A DNA stretch of 64,000 nt from Cryptomeria japonica (GCF_030272615.1 NC_081406.1:214887497-214951496); one strand, 5' to 3'. Counted from the first letter of the stretch, positions 45,601 through 57,808 are shown. The notes: generated from the letters alone by a model not told the origin. Translations and numbers: made by a program.

Positions 45601-46583
45601 TAATAGGATAATGTGTCTCACACATGGTTGAGTGCTTGTATAGGCTTAGGATGTTGTGAGAAGGCCTGGAATGGAAAAATTTCCTCCATGTCTTCATGAA
45701 GGGGTTGTTAGGGTCTGCATGATGCTTAGATGGAGCAGGGGGTTCGAGAGAGGTTACCAAGATAACCCAGGATGGGGGCCAGGACCTATGGAGGCCTACC
45801 TAGGGTAACCACCTTAATCCATGCGATGACACTCTCTCCTTAGGGTCACTAGTGTCTGTGAGTTGAGTCACATGGGTTTTGCAGAGTCATGTTGTACTGT
45901 TGTACTTGTCTTGTTTTGCTTGCTTGAGGTTCTTCTGCTATATCCCAACATGGTGGGGTGGTTCCACTTTGGGATCACATGGTCGGGTGGTAGTGCCACT
46001 TCCATGGGATATCCTTGTTCATACCTTCATATGAGGATCGTCTTCATTGGTGTTTTTGGGTTCGTGATTCATTTACCAACTCATGTTCATGATTCATGCA
46101 CCAACTCATGTTCATGATGATTGTACTTTCGAGACCATGTGGTCATTGTTTCAGTAAACTATGTAACCTATGTATTTCATTTGTATTATTGGAAGCCATG
46201 TAATTATTGAATATTATAATCTTAATTCAATGGAATGTATGCTATTTCAGTTATCTTTCTTCTTTTGTGTAAATGAATCTTTGAAAGTAAATATATTGTA
46301 ACACTTTAAATCTTTCAATATGGAATTCAGTTTATAAGAATGGTTCAATTAATTTCAATTGAGTTTACCTAATTAGATGGATAATTGAATTAACCTTTGA
46401 AGTTGTTTTAGTTTTGAATTAATCTTTGGTGGTAACCCTTTAGGATTTCCTTGGTTAAGGCTTCTGTTGTGTTAATAAATGTGCAATGTGATAATTAATG
46501 CACTTGCTCTTTAAAAAAATTATTTCACCTTTTAGTTGCCTAGATGTGTTGTTTTCCTTTAGGGTTCCTGGTGGGGCATTACA
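42647..46583 (+). repeat. D 5' LTR
   Basis: 3937 bp, TGTAGTACCCCTCC...GGCATTACA. It contains A/T-rich tracts, a TA-rich block near 44895-44975 and a palindrome array at 44673-44801. Compared with the 3' LTR it keeps about 110 bp near 43870-43975 and about 150 bp near 44255-44390. A 68-codon ORF at 45348 recurs in the 3' LTR but looks like chance. Confidence 0.93.
44673..44801 (+). repeat. Array of 19-20-bp palindromes in D 5' LTR
   Basis: Six head-to-tail units plus a partial, each close to GCTACCGTRCGGTAGC with a 3-4 base spacer, starting near 44673, 44692, 44712, 44731, 44751, 44770 and 44790. Each unit is self-complementary. A diverged counterpart lies at 54905-55018. Confidence 0.8.
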
Positions 46584-46585
46584 TT

Positions 46586-46602
46586 TGGTATCAGAGTCCA
46601 AG
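46586..46602 (+). promoter_or_regulatory. D primer-binding site
   Basis: TGGTATCAGAGTCCAAG, two bases after the LTR. Initiator-Met type with one change in the core. Confidence 0.9.
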
Positions 46603-46737
46603 TTTCAACACCGGGTACTCTGGATCTGTAGTGATCCCATTCAGCTTGACCTTTTTGCTTAGGTCTTAATGTTTGTGTTTCCCTTGTTTTATCCTTGCCA
46701 TAGATCTGAACTGTTTTCTCTTTTGTATTGTTAGGTC

Positions 46738-47028
46738 ATGGCTAGGAAAGCCAGGAGAGGTGGTCGTATGGGTGGTCGCAATAGAGGAAGAGGTGGATGA
46801 TGGGGATGAGGTTCTAACCATCATAGCCCTTCACCACCACCCATGCATATGAGTGTCGAGTTAGAATAGTTTGTTCATCAGGATTCACAACATGTAGGAG
46901 AGTAGGTTCTCAAAAGGGAAGAGCTGAGATAGATGTTTCAAGAGGTTCTGGCCAGGTTAGGCCCTAGGCTTGAGGTTGATTAGCCTATTCATGCTCAGGT
47001 TGAGGAGTCACATCGGCAGGTTCCAAAG

Positions 47029-47088
<60 letters not shown>

Positions 47089-48079
47089 ACCCAAGAGGAG
47101 GGAGATCCTAGCTGACTGAGATCTAGCTCCCATGGGTCACATAAGGGACTTGATGAGGTCCAACCCTCCCTTCTTTGATGGTAAGGATATTGGTCTCGAG
47201 GTAGAGACCTAACTTATCAGTTTGGATTGGTGTTTTGCCATGTTTCCATATAGCAACAACACGAGGGTGAGATGTGCTATCATGCGTCTCGATAGTTTTG
47301 CTTTGATCTAGTGGAGATTAGAGGAGGAGAAGATCAGTGTGTGCATTAACACCATATCATGGGAGATATTTCTGGAGAGATTCATGGCACAATTTCTCTT
47401 ACCCAAGTGGAGGCAGACTCGAGCAGATGAGTTCTACGCTCTGTGTCAGTATGGTTTGTTAGTAGACCAGTTTGAGCACAGGTTCTATGAGCTTAAACAG
47501 TATGCTAAAATTGGTAACGATGAGGCAATGCTTGTTCACTACTTCTTGAGGGGTCTAAATGACCGCATCAGTGGAGGAGTGGGAGTGTTTGAGCCAGCTT
47601 CAGTTGAGGTGGCCTTGGAGAAAGCTAGGTTGGTAGATCAAAACCTTAGCCATGCACATGGTGGTCAGTCAGGAGTGTAGATTGGGAGTGTATCTTTCAG
47701 TGGGCCCAGAATTTGTGGGAACCAGTCCCAGCCAGCTGCACCGTTTAGGAGTCCTCAGGCACCCACTAAGGGTGGACAACAACAACAACATCAGTCGTCG
47801 AGACCAAAATAGTTCCAGGGCCAATAGGGTGGCAATTCTTAGCATAGGAAGAATAAGAACTAGCAGAGGAGCAGACAAGGTCCTTCAGGGAAGTCCTCTT
47901 AGGGTGCATCTCACACCCCTAGTAGGGGAAGCTTCCAGAAGTCCAGTGGGCCGATGGGAAGTAGGGGACCAGGTAAGGGAGCTTGCTTCTCTTGTGGGTA
48001 GTTTGGTCACATAGCCGCTCAGTGCCCTCAGCATTCTCACCAGACATGTAGTCATAGGCTAGCAGCATCAGAGCCTATA
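46738..48079 (+). pseudogene. D gag
   Basis: Starts at the ATG at 46738 with a basic MARKARRGGRMGGRNRGRGG, then a TGA. The gag domain is readable in ISWEIFLERFMAQFLLPKW, EFYALCQYGLLVDQFEHRF and LVHYFLRGLNDRISGG. A zinc knuckle, CFSCG-stop-FGHIAAQCP (47988-48035), has a TAG in place of a codon, probably Gln. A GA-dinucleotide run sits in the N-terminal half. At least five stops and several frame changes are present. Confidence 0.85.
47033..47086 (+). repeat. (GA)n microsatellite in D gag
   Basis: About 26 GA units in the expected Gag coding part. Length change here would shift the frame. Confidence 0.95.
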
Positions 48080-48718
48080 GTGGGAGATGTAGGTAGATCC
48101 CATAGGGTCTTTGCAGTGGTGGATGACTGCCAAGCTGATCATCAAGGTACAATTATTGAGGCAACAAGTGTGTTGTGTGGAATTCCTATCTTTGTACTTT
48201 TTGATTCTGGTGCTTTGGATTCTTTCATTTCTTCATTCATTATGGAGTGGTGTGGACTTGCATCTACTAAGTAGGCAAATAGGTGGCAAGTAGAGTTGGC
48301 TACAGGTGTGTGTGTTTCCATAGATGCCTTTATTCCTAGTTGTGAGTTGAGCCTAGGAACCGTAGCTACTTCAGTTGACCTTTGGGTCATTCGTTTGGGT
48401 TCTTATGGAGTTGTTTTTGGGATGGATTGTCTTTCATCTCACAGTTCTCGTGTATATTGCCATAAGAAGATAGTGGAGTGTTTAGATGACCTTGGTAGGG
48501 AAGTGGATATTGTTGGAGTTCAGAGACCGATATCCCTACATATGATTTTCGCTATGCAACTTAAGCAATGTATGTGTAAAGGGTGTCAACTTTTTGTAGT
48601 TACTCTTGAGGATGTGGATGGAAAAGAGAGTCAAGAAATAACTCTTGATGGTCACCCTATTCTTCAAGAGTATGCTCATGTGTTTCCATTGGATATTCTT
48701 GGTATGCCTCCAAAGTGA
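48080..48718 (+). pseudogene. D aspartic protease
   Basis: Retropepsin-like domain: IPIFVLFDSGALDSFISS with catalytic DSG near 48203, then after a TAG at 48273 a frame with GVVFGMDCLSSHSSRVYCHKK, the flap-to-end region typical of Tekay-type proteases (usually GMDWL, here GMDCL). The linker toward RT includes FPLDILGMPPK at 48718. Confidence 0.87.
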
Positions 48719-49276
48719 GACATAAGCTTTTGCATCAACTTGGTTCCTGGTGCAGAACATATTTCGAGAGGTCCATATTGGATTACTACTCAGGAGTTGA
48801 GTGAGTTGAAGATGCAGATGGAAGAATTCTTGGCCAAGGGGTTCATTTGTCCTAGTGTTTCTCCTTGGGGTGCATGTGTTATCTTTGTTAATAAGAAGGA
48901 TGGTTCTCTTCAGTTATGCATTGATTACCGACAATTGAATAAGGTAACCATCCGAAATCGATATCCATTGCCTCGTATAGATGATCTTTTCGATCAGGTA
49001 AAGGGAGCCAAGGTGTTCTCTAAGATTGATCTGAAATCTGGGTATCATCAGTTACATATTCAGGATGCAGACATTCATAAGACAACGTTTCATACTCGTT
49101 ATGGTCACTATGAGTTCACAGTGGTGCCATTTGGGTTGACGAATGCGCCTTCAGTTTTCATGAGCCTCATGAATGGGGTTTTCTATACCTACCTTGATCA
49201 TTTTGTCCTTTTGTTCTTGGATGACACAGTGATTTATTCTAGATCTATGGAAGATCATGAGGGTCACTTACGATAG
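48719..49276 (+). pseudogene. D reverse transcriptase
   Basis: Gypsy [76 protein letters not shown] and the catalytic [13 protein letters not shown] (LDD). Open for 178 codons and stopped at 49276 after HEGHLR. Confidence 0.93.
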
Positions 49277-50088
49277 GCATTACAGTGTTTCAGAGAGAAG
49301 TACCTTTATGCCAATTTGGTGAAGTGTGACTTCTTCTAGTTAGAGGTGAACTATCTTGGTCATGTGGTTTTGGGAGAAGGTGTATCCATGGATCCTTCAA
49401 AGATCCAAGCCATTGTTGATTGGCCAGTGCCGACCAATGTTCAGAAGTTCAAAGTTTTATGGGTTTGGCCGGCTATTACCATCGCTTTGTTTAGGGATTT
49501 TTCCAGATAGGTCACCTGATTACTTCTCTTCAAAGGAAAGGGAAGAAGTTTGTTTGGTCAGAGCAATGTGAGTCAGCTTTTTGTACCTTGAAGGAACTCC
49601 TTGTCAGTGCTCTAATTTTGGTAGTTCCTGATCCATCTAGAGATTTTATGGTATGCATAGATGCCTCTTTAGAAGGTATAGGTGCAGTGCTTATCCAGGA
49701 TGGACATTTGGTTGCCTATGAGTCTCACAAAATCAAGAACCACAAGTTGAACTATCCAGTTCATGATTTGGAGTTGTTAGTTGTAGTGCATGCTTTGGTT
49801 AAATGGTAGCATTTTCTGTTAGGGCATCGGTTTGAGCTACATAGTGATCACCACAGTTTGCAGTATATCTTCATGCAATCAAACTTGAATGCTCGATAGC
49901 AAAGATTGATGGAATTCCTCTACGAGTATGGTTTTGAGGTTCATTATATTCAAGGGAAAGAGAATGTGGTGGAAAATGCTTTGAGTCGTAGGCGGCATGA
50001 AGTTACAACATTGTCCCTTGGAGTAGACTTGAGAGGGAGAATTCTTGGAGTTCTTCCTCAGGATAGTTGGTATTAGGATGTTAGAGCC
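49277..50088 (+). pseudogene. D RNase H
   Basis: Connection region (SMDPSKIQAIVDWPVP in one frame near 49385) then RNase H: FMVCIDASLEGIGAVLIQDG with the first catalytic Asp, AYESHKIKNHKLNYPVHD with the Glu/Asp region, and HSDHHSLQYI-like sequence near 49843 with another Asp. It ends near ALSRR at 49985. Stops occur near 49340, 49809, 49900 and 50076. Confidence 0.87.
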
Positions 50089-50311
50089 GTGATGGAGTCC
50101 AGAAGGCCTTTAGAGGGTAGATTTTCTGGATATAACCTTGATGCAGATGGACTTCTTCATCACCTTGGATGGATCTATGTACCTCCTTTAGAGGGTCTTC
50201 ACATTTTGATCATGACTAGGGCCCATCGTGCGCCTTATTCGGCACATCCAGGTGTTAAGAAGATGCATGCAGATCTTCGACAGATTTATCATTGGGTTGG
50301 TATGAAATGCG

Positions 50312-51874
50312 TGTTGGCATATGTGTAGAGTATGTTGACATGATGATATTGTGTTGTCATTGATGTCAATATGCTGAAGAGAGAACCGGTAATATGTTGA
50401 AGAGTGAACTGGTTTATTAAAGTTAAGCAACTGGCAAAGTGAACCAGTATAATGTTCTGAACAGGTAAATGTGCAAAAGGTGAAGCGGTACATTTGTCTA
50501 AGTGAACTGGTATATGGAATGTTTTCTATCAAGGTTTAATATGGTATGACTACCAGTTGGTAGTCCCAGCCTCAGGGTTTCTAGTTGAAGTGTTTTGAGC
50601 CTGTGTGATTCAACTAATGATATTGTGTGATGAGTTAGCATTGTAATAAAGATTAGATCATGTTTCCACGTCAGCCTCATGTGCATGAAGGATCTTGCAT
50701 GAAGGAGATTGATTCTATCTACCTCGAGGATGTGTGTAGTCTCTATAAATGGTGGAGAACACATGATGGGTTATTGCCTCCATGAAGTGGTGAAGAACGA
50801 ATGATGGAGAATGTATTGAGATCTGTTCAAAAGTATTGTATTCAAATGAAAAGTGTTCAATGGTTAGGATTGAATTGACTGAATTGCTCAACCTAAATGC
50901 TTAGGGTTTAGGGTTTATGCTACTGACCTATCTGTTTCCTATAAGGTCGATGATGTGTTTCATGTTGAGGTTGTTGGCAAATGTTGTGTGTGTATCTAAG
51001 TGCAGAGATATATGATTCTTGCTAGACCAAATAAGAGAATTGATACCTGCAAAGTGTGTGTGCAGAAGGAAGGAACAAAAATGGATCTTCATTAGCATTG
51101 AGTGCTATTACTAGATCATTGTAATACCTATTGATCTCTAATCACTTCAACAGTTGGAAAATCCCTTAATAGGGTAGCTTTAACCAACTTGCTATAAATC
51201 CTTTAACAGGGTGACTCAAAGCTATTGAGTTCATAAAATCCTCTAACAAGGTAACCTTTAATAGGGTGACTCAAAGCTATTGATTTCATAAAATCCTCTA
51301 ACAAGGTAACCTTTAACAGGGTTTAACCCTTAACCGAGTATGCTAGCCATCCCTTAACCGGGTGATCCCTAACAGGATCGGTTCCTAACAGAACCTATTG
51401 TAACAGTCTTTAACCGGACTAGGATCCTAACAGAGCGAACTTCTAAAGAGTTTAAAAATAGCTTGTGGGTATTCATCCCCACCGTGGTTTTTACCAGTTG
51501 GGTTTCCATGTGAAAAATATGTGTGTCATGTGTGATGCCTCTTTCATGTGATGTTTTGTTATTTCCTGTTTAGTGGTGAATCATGTTGTTCTGGTAAATT
51601 ATTGTATCTTTGATGATAGATTATCTGTTTATGCATAAGGATGAAGTGGAAATGAGGGAGTAGATTGTATGAAAAGCTAAGTGTTGCTGGTTTATGTCTT
51701 TCACAGTCTCGTTATGTTTAATTGGTAGTAATCTGGTTTAGGCCGGTATTAGTGTTTGTTTGTCAAGTGCACTGTTTGCAGTCAAACTGGTTTAGGAAAA
51801 GTTTTTGTGTCTGTACTGATTTACCCCCCCTCTTAGTATCAGTTTGGTACTCAATGTTCATCATTGAGTTGTCA
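50312..51874 (+). mobile_element. Element I: solo LTR (copia-type) in D integrase
   Basis: 1563 bp, TGTTGGCATATG...GAGTTGTCA, flanked by ATGCG (50307-50311) and ACGCG (51875-51879), a TSD with one transition. Removing it restores the integrase zinc domain. TATAAAT box near 50744-50750. A C-run hairpin lies 35 bases from its end (51813-51839). It contains a 55-bp tandem duplication near 51209-51318 and many TTAACNGGGT-like repeats to 51440. No internal region remains. Confidence 0.9.
51209..51318 (+). repeat. 55-bp tandem duplication in I
   Basis: Two near-identical units beginning GGGTGACTCAAAGC, followed by shorter CTTAACCGGGT-like repeats to about 51440. Confidence 0.85.
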
Positions 51875-52811
51875 ACGCGATATTGCTGATTTTATGTCAA
51901 ATTGTTTAGAGTGTCAGTGGGTGAAGGCAGAGCATTAGCACCTGGTAGGGCTTTTATAGCCTAATTTGGTACCGGATTGGAAATGGGATATCATTTCCAT
52001 GGATTTCATTGTTGGGTTGCCTGTCTCTTTGCATCGTCATTATGTCATCATGGTCATTGTTGATAGATTGACCAAGGTTGCTCATTTTGTTCCTATTCGA
52101 GCTTCCTATATAAGAATAGTGGTGGCTCAAGTTTTTTTGGAAGATGTGGTGAGATTACATGGGATCCCAAGGTAGATTATTTTTGATAGAGACGCTATTT
52201 TTACCTCAACCTTGTGGACCTCTCTTCAGCATGCATTGGGAACTCAGTTGAACTTTAGTTCAGCTTATCATCGAGAGACAGATAGTCAGACCGAGCGAGT
52301 GAATCAAGTTTTGGAGGACATGCTTTGCATGTATGTTATGGATCAACAGTCATGCTGGGAGGATTATATTTATCTAGTGGATTTTGCTTATAATAATGGA
52401 TATCATAGATCCATAGGTATGTCCCCCTTCTAGGGATTGTATGGTCATCCTTGCCATACTCCTTTGAGTTGGGATTGGCTAGAGGACAAGATGCATATAG
52501 GACCAGATATTCTTTGAGAGATGGAGAAGAAGGTTGAGCAGATTTGTGAGAATTTGGTAGCTGCATAGGATATGCAGAAGAAGTATGCAGATGCTCATAG
52601 GGTAGATCGTCAGTTTTCTATTAGCGACCATGTGTTCTTGAGAGTGCATCTACGGAAGAGTTCAATCCGTTATGGAAAGGGTTCTAAGTTGGTGCCTCAT
52701 TTTGTTGGCCCTTTTGTGATCCTTGAGAGGATAGGACCTATTGCCTACCGGTTTACCTTGCCACTGATTCTATCCCGCATCCATGATGTCTTTCATGTTT
52801 CAGTTCTTTGA

Positions 52812-53033
52812 CCTTATCATCCTGATGTGACACATGTTCTTGATTGGAACGCTTTGCAGATTGAGGACAGGCAACTTTCCATGGAGCCCGTGCACATTCT
52901 TCAGCGTCAAGATTTGACCCTTAGGGGTCATACCATCGACCAGGTAAGGGTCCTATGGGACCCAAATGATGAGACTTCGGTGACTTGGGAGGATGCAGCG
53001 AAGATGAGAGAACTCTATTCTTATCTGTTTTAG
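52812..53033 (+). pseudogene. D chromodomain
   Basis: C-terminal chromodomain of the polyprotein: THVLDWNALQIEDRQLSMEP followed by HILQRQD, a hydrophobic strand VRVLWDPNDETSVTWED and a final helix REL. The tryptophans typical of Tekay-type chromodomains are kept. A TGA at 52809 separates it from the integrase. It would guide integration into heterochromatin. Confidence 0.9.
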
Positions 53034-53052
53034 GCTTCCAGGAGTAAGCCTA

Positions 53053-53068
53053 TTTTGGGGGGGGAGAA
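53053..53068 (+). promoter_or_regulatory. D polypurine tract
   Basis: TTTTGGGGGGGGAGAA directly precedes the 3' LTR. Confidence 0.9.
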
Positions 53069-56000
53069 TGTAGTACCCCTCCTCGATTGAACTTATTAGA
53101 CACAAATTTTACTATTGTTTACTTTCAGCGGATACATTACCATTATGTGTTCTTCAGACTTATATGACATTATTTCATGCTTTATCTGGATATGGGATGC
53201 ATACTTTATTTACAGTATTTCAGTACTTATGATTTGTGATATTTTATGGATTATTGTTATGTACTAACACTTTACTTTATCTATGCAATGTGTAATTATA
53301 TGTTGTGTGTCTGCAAGTGTATTGGATGTGAGGGGATGATTTTCCTTCACTCACTCCGGTGAGACATGGAACGTTACGATTCTCCTTAATCGGTGTGCAT
53401 GTTGCATATCCTATATTTGTATATATGCATGTGTGGTTCAATGATGCAAGACATTACAGGTATAAGTACGGGGTAGGTACGAGGTATCGTCTCCACCTGG
53501 CTTCACAGGTTTGAGCATGCCTTATTTGTCCGATGGGAGTGGAGGAGATAGTGGTTGACCCTAATTTTACCACAGTTACACTCTTACTTATAAGTGTCAT
53601 TAGTTGATCATCTTTTCTGTATGTTCAGCCTTTGAGTTTTGTTTGTTTGACTTTTTCAGAGTCTTCATTTGGGTCTTCTCGATTTTTGTGCCCTAGTAGA
53701 TTAGATTAATTATTTAAGTTAATGGTGTCATCTTATAATTAGCATATTTAATTTATGAATTATAATGCTTTAGTGACTATAAATTTAATTAATTAAGTGA
53801 AGTAATTAAATTTAGTTGCAAATTGCATTATACTGAAAATATAATTTTATTTCAATTTAATAGAAAATAAATTAATTGCATTTATTGTTCTCTAGATTTT
53901 AAAAATAAAATTACTTTCCTTAATTAGTTTGCAAATTGCATTATTTTAGAAATATAATTTTATTTAAACTTTTGTGGGAAAATAAATAAAATTAAATGCA
54001 TGTATTGTTCTCTAGATTTTAAAAATAAACTAGAAATAAATAGAATAAAGTTGATTTACTTTCCTTAAATATTTTTTTAGAACGTTAATTAAATGGGCAT
54101 GAGAAAAGAAAAAAAAAAGAAAAAAGAAAAAGGAAAGTAATGATTTTTGGGAAATTGCATTTTCATTTGCTGTTTGTAAGAATTAGAAAATTAAATAAAA
54201 TGCTTTTAGTTTTAATTGGAATATTATATTTTGGGAGAGGAAAATATTTTCAATCTAAAAAAGTTTAGGTTAAATATATTTTTTTAAATTATTTTTCGGG
54301 GTTAACGGGAAGGACCAAGGTTGGATAGCTTTTGCCTATTTTTTTTTTTATATATTAGCTCAAATATTCTTCATCTCTCTGTAGCTTCTGGTCTGTATTT
54401 GTTAAAAACAATAAAAAAAAATATATATATAATATGGCCGTGTCTTTCATTTCTAGTTGAGTTTTGATTTTGGTTTCTGGTTGAGTTTTGATTTTGGTTA
54501 TGGTTAAATGTTTTGTTTTCAAGTTTAAATCGTAGGGTTTAATGTTGGCAAAATTTTACCAGAATTAACCTCCTACTTCCAGCCTATGTTTTCTTCTGGT
54601 AGTTTATTTTAATGAAAAAATTTGAAATTTGTTTTGGGTAATTGTTATTTTTTTTTAACCAGTGAATAAATTTCTTTCTATAGTTTAAAATGAATTAGTT
54701 TTTTTTTTTTTTTATTTAGTTCACTACTTTGTTGATGAGCAGTTAAAATCATGTTTAGAAATTATATTGGTATTAAAGAAAAAAAAAATATTTAAGCTTT
54801 AATATTTTTTTTGTTATTTCAAAGTGTATTTTAAATTTTTTTTTTTTTTTACATTTAAATAAAAACAAAAGGGGAGAGGCCGATAGCCTGCTACCGACAT
54901 TAGAAACTACTACCGTGCGGTAGTAGTGCTACCATAGGATAGCAGTTCTACCGTGCAGTAGCACCTGCCACTGTAAGGTAGCAGCTGCTACCGTAGGGTA
55001 GTAAAAGCTACCATAGGCAAACAATTAATTTGCCTTCCTTGTTATGTGCCCAAAATGTTAGGATTCGGGTTTCGCAGCTCCAATAAATTTATGTTTCAGA
55101 ATATATATATAGTATTTATATTGATGTTTTTAAACTATGACATTTTATTATGTGGGAATTAAAGAATATTGAGGAAATTAGTTATGTGTTCATATATATA
55201 TATATATATTTTAATATGAATATATTTATATGATATATATTCAGTGAATATATACTCATATACATATATTATATTATTGTATATATAATTAATTCAGAGT
55301 TTATTTTATCTTCTTAAAAGCATATATTTAGATTCTTGTATTAAATTAATCATGAATATATGTTAGGGGATTAATTTTTATGCGGTTAAATTTAGCCTTA
55401 TTGGACAAATGACAACTCTGCTATTTTTTATCAATAAAGTTGTATTTTCTATTTTTCTAGAATATATGTAATTGCAAGTATTTAGTCCTTTTTACTATTT
55501 TAAAAAGATTGCCTGTTATAGGATCTTTAGTTTAAATGGTAGTTCCAGTAAAAGCATATTTATGTTGTAATTCTAATTTTGAGTTGTTGTCATGTCATAA
55601 TGGTTATTAATACCCCTTGGCCAGGTGTTGTTGTGTAACCCTGTTGATGTGAGCCAATGTGTGTGTTGTTCCAAATGGTCAATCCTGGGTTATTGAGTTG
55701 TGTATCCTTCACCTATGGTTTGTCAGGAGTAGATATGGCTGTCATTTTCGCCATAGAGTTTTCATAGAGAGACCATTCCTATTAGTGTCCTATGAGAGAG
55801 AGTGTCTTTCGAGCAGGGGTCGCACCCAAAGTGGATGGCAGGATAACCCCTCGAAAGTTAGTTAAGAAGTGATAAATTAATAATTGATTAGGAGGTGGGT
55901 AGCTAAAATATTAAATTAAGATAATGTGCCTCGCACATGGTTGAGTGCTTTTATAGGCTCCGGATGTTATGAGAAGGCCTAGAATGGCAAATCTACCACC

Positions 56001-56889
56001 ATGTCTTCATGAAGGGGCTAGTAGGGTCCGCATGATGCTTAGATGGAGCCAGGGGTTCGAGAGAGGTTACCAAGATAACCCAGGATGGGGGCCGGGACCT
56101 ATGGAGGCCTACCTAGGGTAACCACCTTAAGCCATGCGATGACACTCTCTCCTTAGGGTCACTAGTGTCTGTGAGTTGAGTCACATGGGTTTTGTGGAGT
56201 CATGTTGTACTATTGTACTTGTCTTATTTTTCTTGCTTGAGGGTCTTCTGCTATCTCCCAACACGGTGAGGTGGTTCCACTTTGGGATCACATGGTTGGG
56301 TGGTAGTGCCACTTCCCATTAGATATCCTTGTTTGTACCTTCATGAGAGGATTAGCTTTGCTGGTGTTTCTGGGTTTGTGATTCATGTACCAACTCATGT
56401 TCATGATCATTGTACTTTGGAGACCATGTGGTCATTGTTTCAGTAAACTATGTAACCTTGACATTGTAACCTATGTATTTCATTTGTATTATTGGAAGCC
56501 ATGTAATTATTGAATATTGTAATCTTAATTCAATGGAATGTATGTTGTTTTAGTTATCTTTCTTCTTTTGTGTAAATGAATGTTTGAAAGGAAATATATT
56601 GTAACACTTTAAATCTTTCAATATGGAATTTAGTTTATAAGAATGGTTCAATTAATTGCAATTGAGTTTCCCTAATTAGATGGATAATTGGATTAACCTT
56701 TTGAGGTTGTTTTAGTTTTGAAGTAATCTTCATTGGTAACCCTTTAGGATTTCCTTGGTTAATACTTTCATTGTGTTAATAAATGTGCAATGTGATAATT
56801 AATGCACTTACTCTTTAAGAATAAATTATTTCACCTTTTAGTTGCCTAGATGTATTGTTCTCCTTTAGGGTTCCTGGTGGGGAATTACA
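53069..56889 (+). repeat. D 3' LTR
   Basis: 3821 bp, matching 42647-46583. It lacks about 110 bp near 54316 and about 150 bp near 54617, and has an extended TA tract near 55190-55270. The palindrome array is present but more worn. Confidence 0.93.
54905..55018 (+). repeat. Palindrome array in D 3' LTR
   Basis: Counterpart of 44673-44801, with units such as CTACCGTGCGGTAG and CTACCGTAGGGTAG. Several units have lost one arm's match. Confidence 0.75.
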
Positions 56890-56894
56890 TACTT

Positions 56895-57703
56895 CCTGTC
56901 AGACCTTTAGGTACTCTTCTAGCAATAAGGCTTCAAGTTGCTCAAATTCTTCATCTTCTTTCCTCATCTCTTCCAGTTCTTTTGCATATAAGACTTTGCA
57001 ATCACTTTTGCTAGTAGATGATGATGATGATGCATGAAAAGAAAGTTTAAATTTTATAGCTCTAGAAGATCCAAATTCTTCAAGCTCAAAAGCAGATAAT
57101 TTCCCAATTAGAATGTCTTTGTTAACTAAAGAGTTTGCGATTGTTCTCGACTCATTAATTGTAGTTGTCTTCATCTTGTAAGCCGGTGGAAGGGCTCTCA
57201 AGACTTTGGAAAATATTTTGTCTTCACTAAGAAATCCTCCACAACATTGAATTCCCATAACAATCTCATTTACTCTTTCCATAAACACAACAATTGTTTC
57301 ATTATCTTCCATCTTCAAGTTTTCATATCTTACCTAGTAACCATCAAGTTAAGCAATTTTGATAGTAGGATCACCTTCATTTAGAGTGAAATTTGTCCCA
57401 CATAACCTTTGCCGATGATTTATCAGTCAATCCCATGATCTGTTGATCAGTAGGTGCACACAAGAGGGCTTCTCTAGCTTTGCAATCATTTTCAATATTC
57501 TTATCCAAGTCTGTAGGAGCAAGATTGCTAGATGTCAGATCCTAAGGTGTGTATCCTTTCTTAGTGATCTCCCAATTAGATTTACCAAGACATCTAAGAT
57601 GAGTCTCCATTTAAATTTTCCATATCCCATAGTTTGTTCCATCAAGTTTAGGGATTTCTCTTCTGAAAATAGTTGCTGGTGGATTAGAAGTGTTAGCTGC
57701 CAT
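56895..57703 (-). pseudogene. A gag, N-terminal part
   Basis: Starts at the ATG at 57703 (MAANTSNPPATIF, then IPKLDGTNYGIWK). It continues with frameshifts near 57530 and 57320 through NEIVMGIQCCGGFLSEDK and LIGKLSAFELEEFGS to a Glu-rich coiled coil ending at the D insertion. Homologous along its length to C's Gag at 19088. The remaining gag (zinc knuckle) is at 42560-42641. Confidence 0.9.
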
Positions 57704-57746
57704 AGGATATACCTCAAGCGGTTAAGATTCTACAAAAGAGGACCAA

Positions 57747-57759
57747 ATATTTGATACCA
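57747..57759 (-). promoter_or_regulatory. A primer-binding site
   Basis: Minus-strand TGGTATCAAATAT. The first eight bases match the initiator-Met PBS and the rest has decayed. Confidence 0.8.
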
Positions 57760-57778
57760 AATGTTAGGATAACTGGTG

Positions 57779-57808
57779 AACAACTGAGAGGGGGGTGAAT
57801 CAGTTGTT
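57779..57808 (-). repeat. C-run-loop hairpin, A 5' LTR
   Basis: On the plus strand AACAACTGA...TCAGTTGTT, 9 perfect pairs around a G run (C run in the element RNA), 17 bases from the LTR's inner end. Counterparts lie at 7793-7826, 18981-19012, 21381-21412, about 27114-27146, about 30813-30843, 51813-51839, 58998-59033 and 61946-61988. Confidence 0.75.

Larger units (their letters stand above)
50089..52811 (+). pseudogene. D integrase, interrupted by solo LTR I
   Basis: The HHCC zinc domain is split. The first half ends at YHWVGMKC (50311) and the second resumes at DIADFMSNCLECQWVKAEH (51879-51935). Then the core: Asp in ISMDFIVGLP (51990), Asp in IFDRDAIFTS (52190) and Glu in ERVNQVLEDML (52305). 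A GPY/F-type module (PHFVGPFVILERIGPIAYRF) lies near 52700. Stops replace several residues, for example near 52174, 52432 and 52568. Confidence 0.9.
42647..56889 (+). mobile_element. Element D: Tekay/Del-like chromovirus (Ty3/gypsy)
   Basis: 14.2 kb with a perfect TSD, TACTT (42642-42646 and 56890-56894), inserted in A's gag between codons for GSK and YE. LTRs are unusually long (3937 and 3821 bp). Gag, protease, RT, RNase H, integrase and chromodomain occur in gypsy order. The integrase holds solo LTR I. Motif forms in RT and the chromodomain fit the Tekay/Del group, judged by eye. Many Trp and Gln codons have become stops. Confidence 0.93.
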
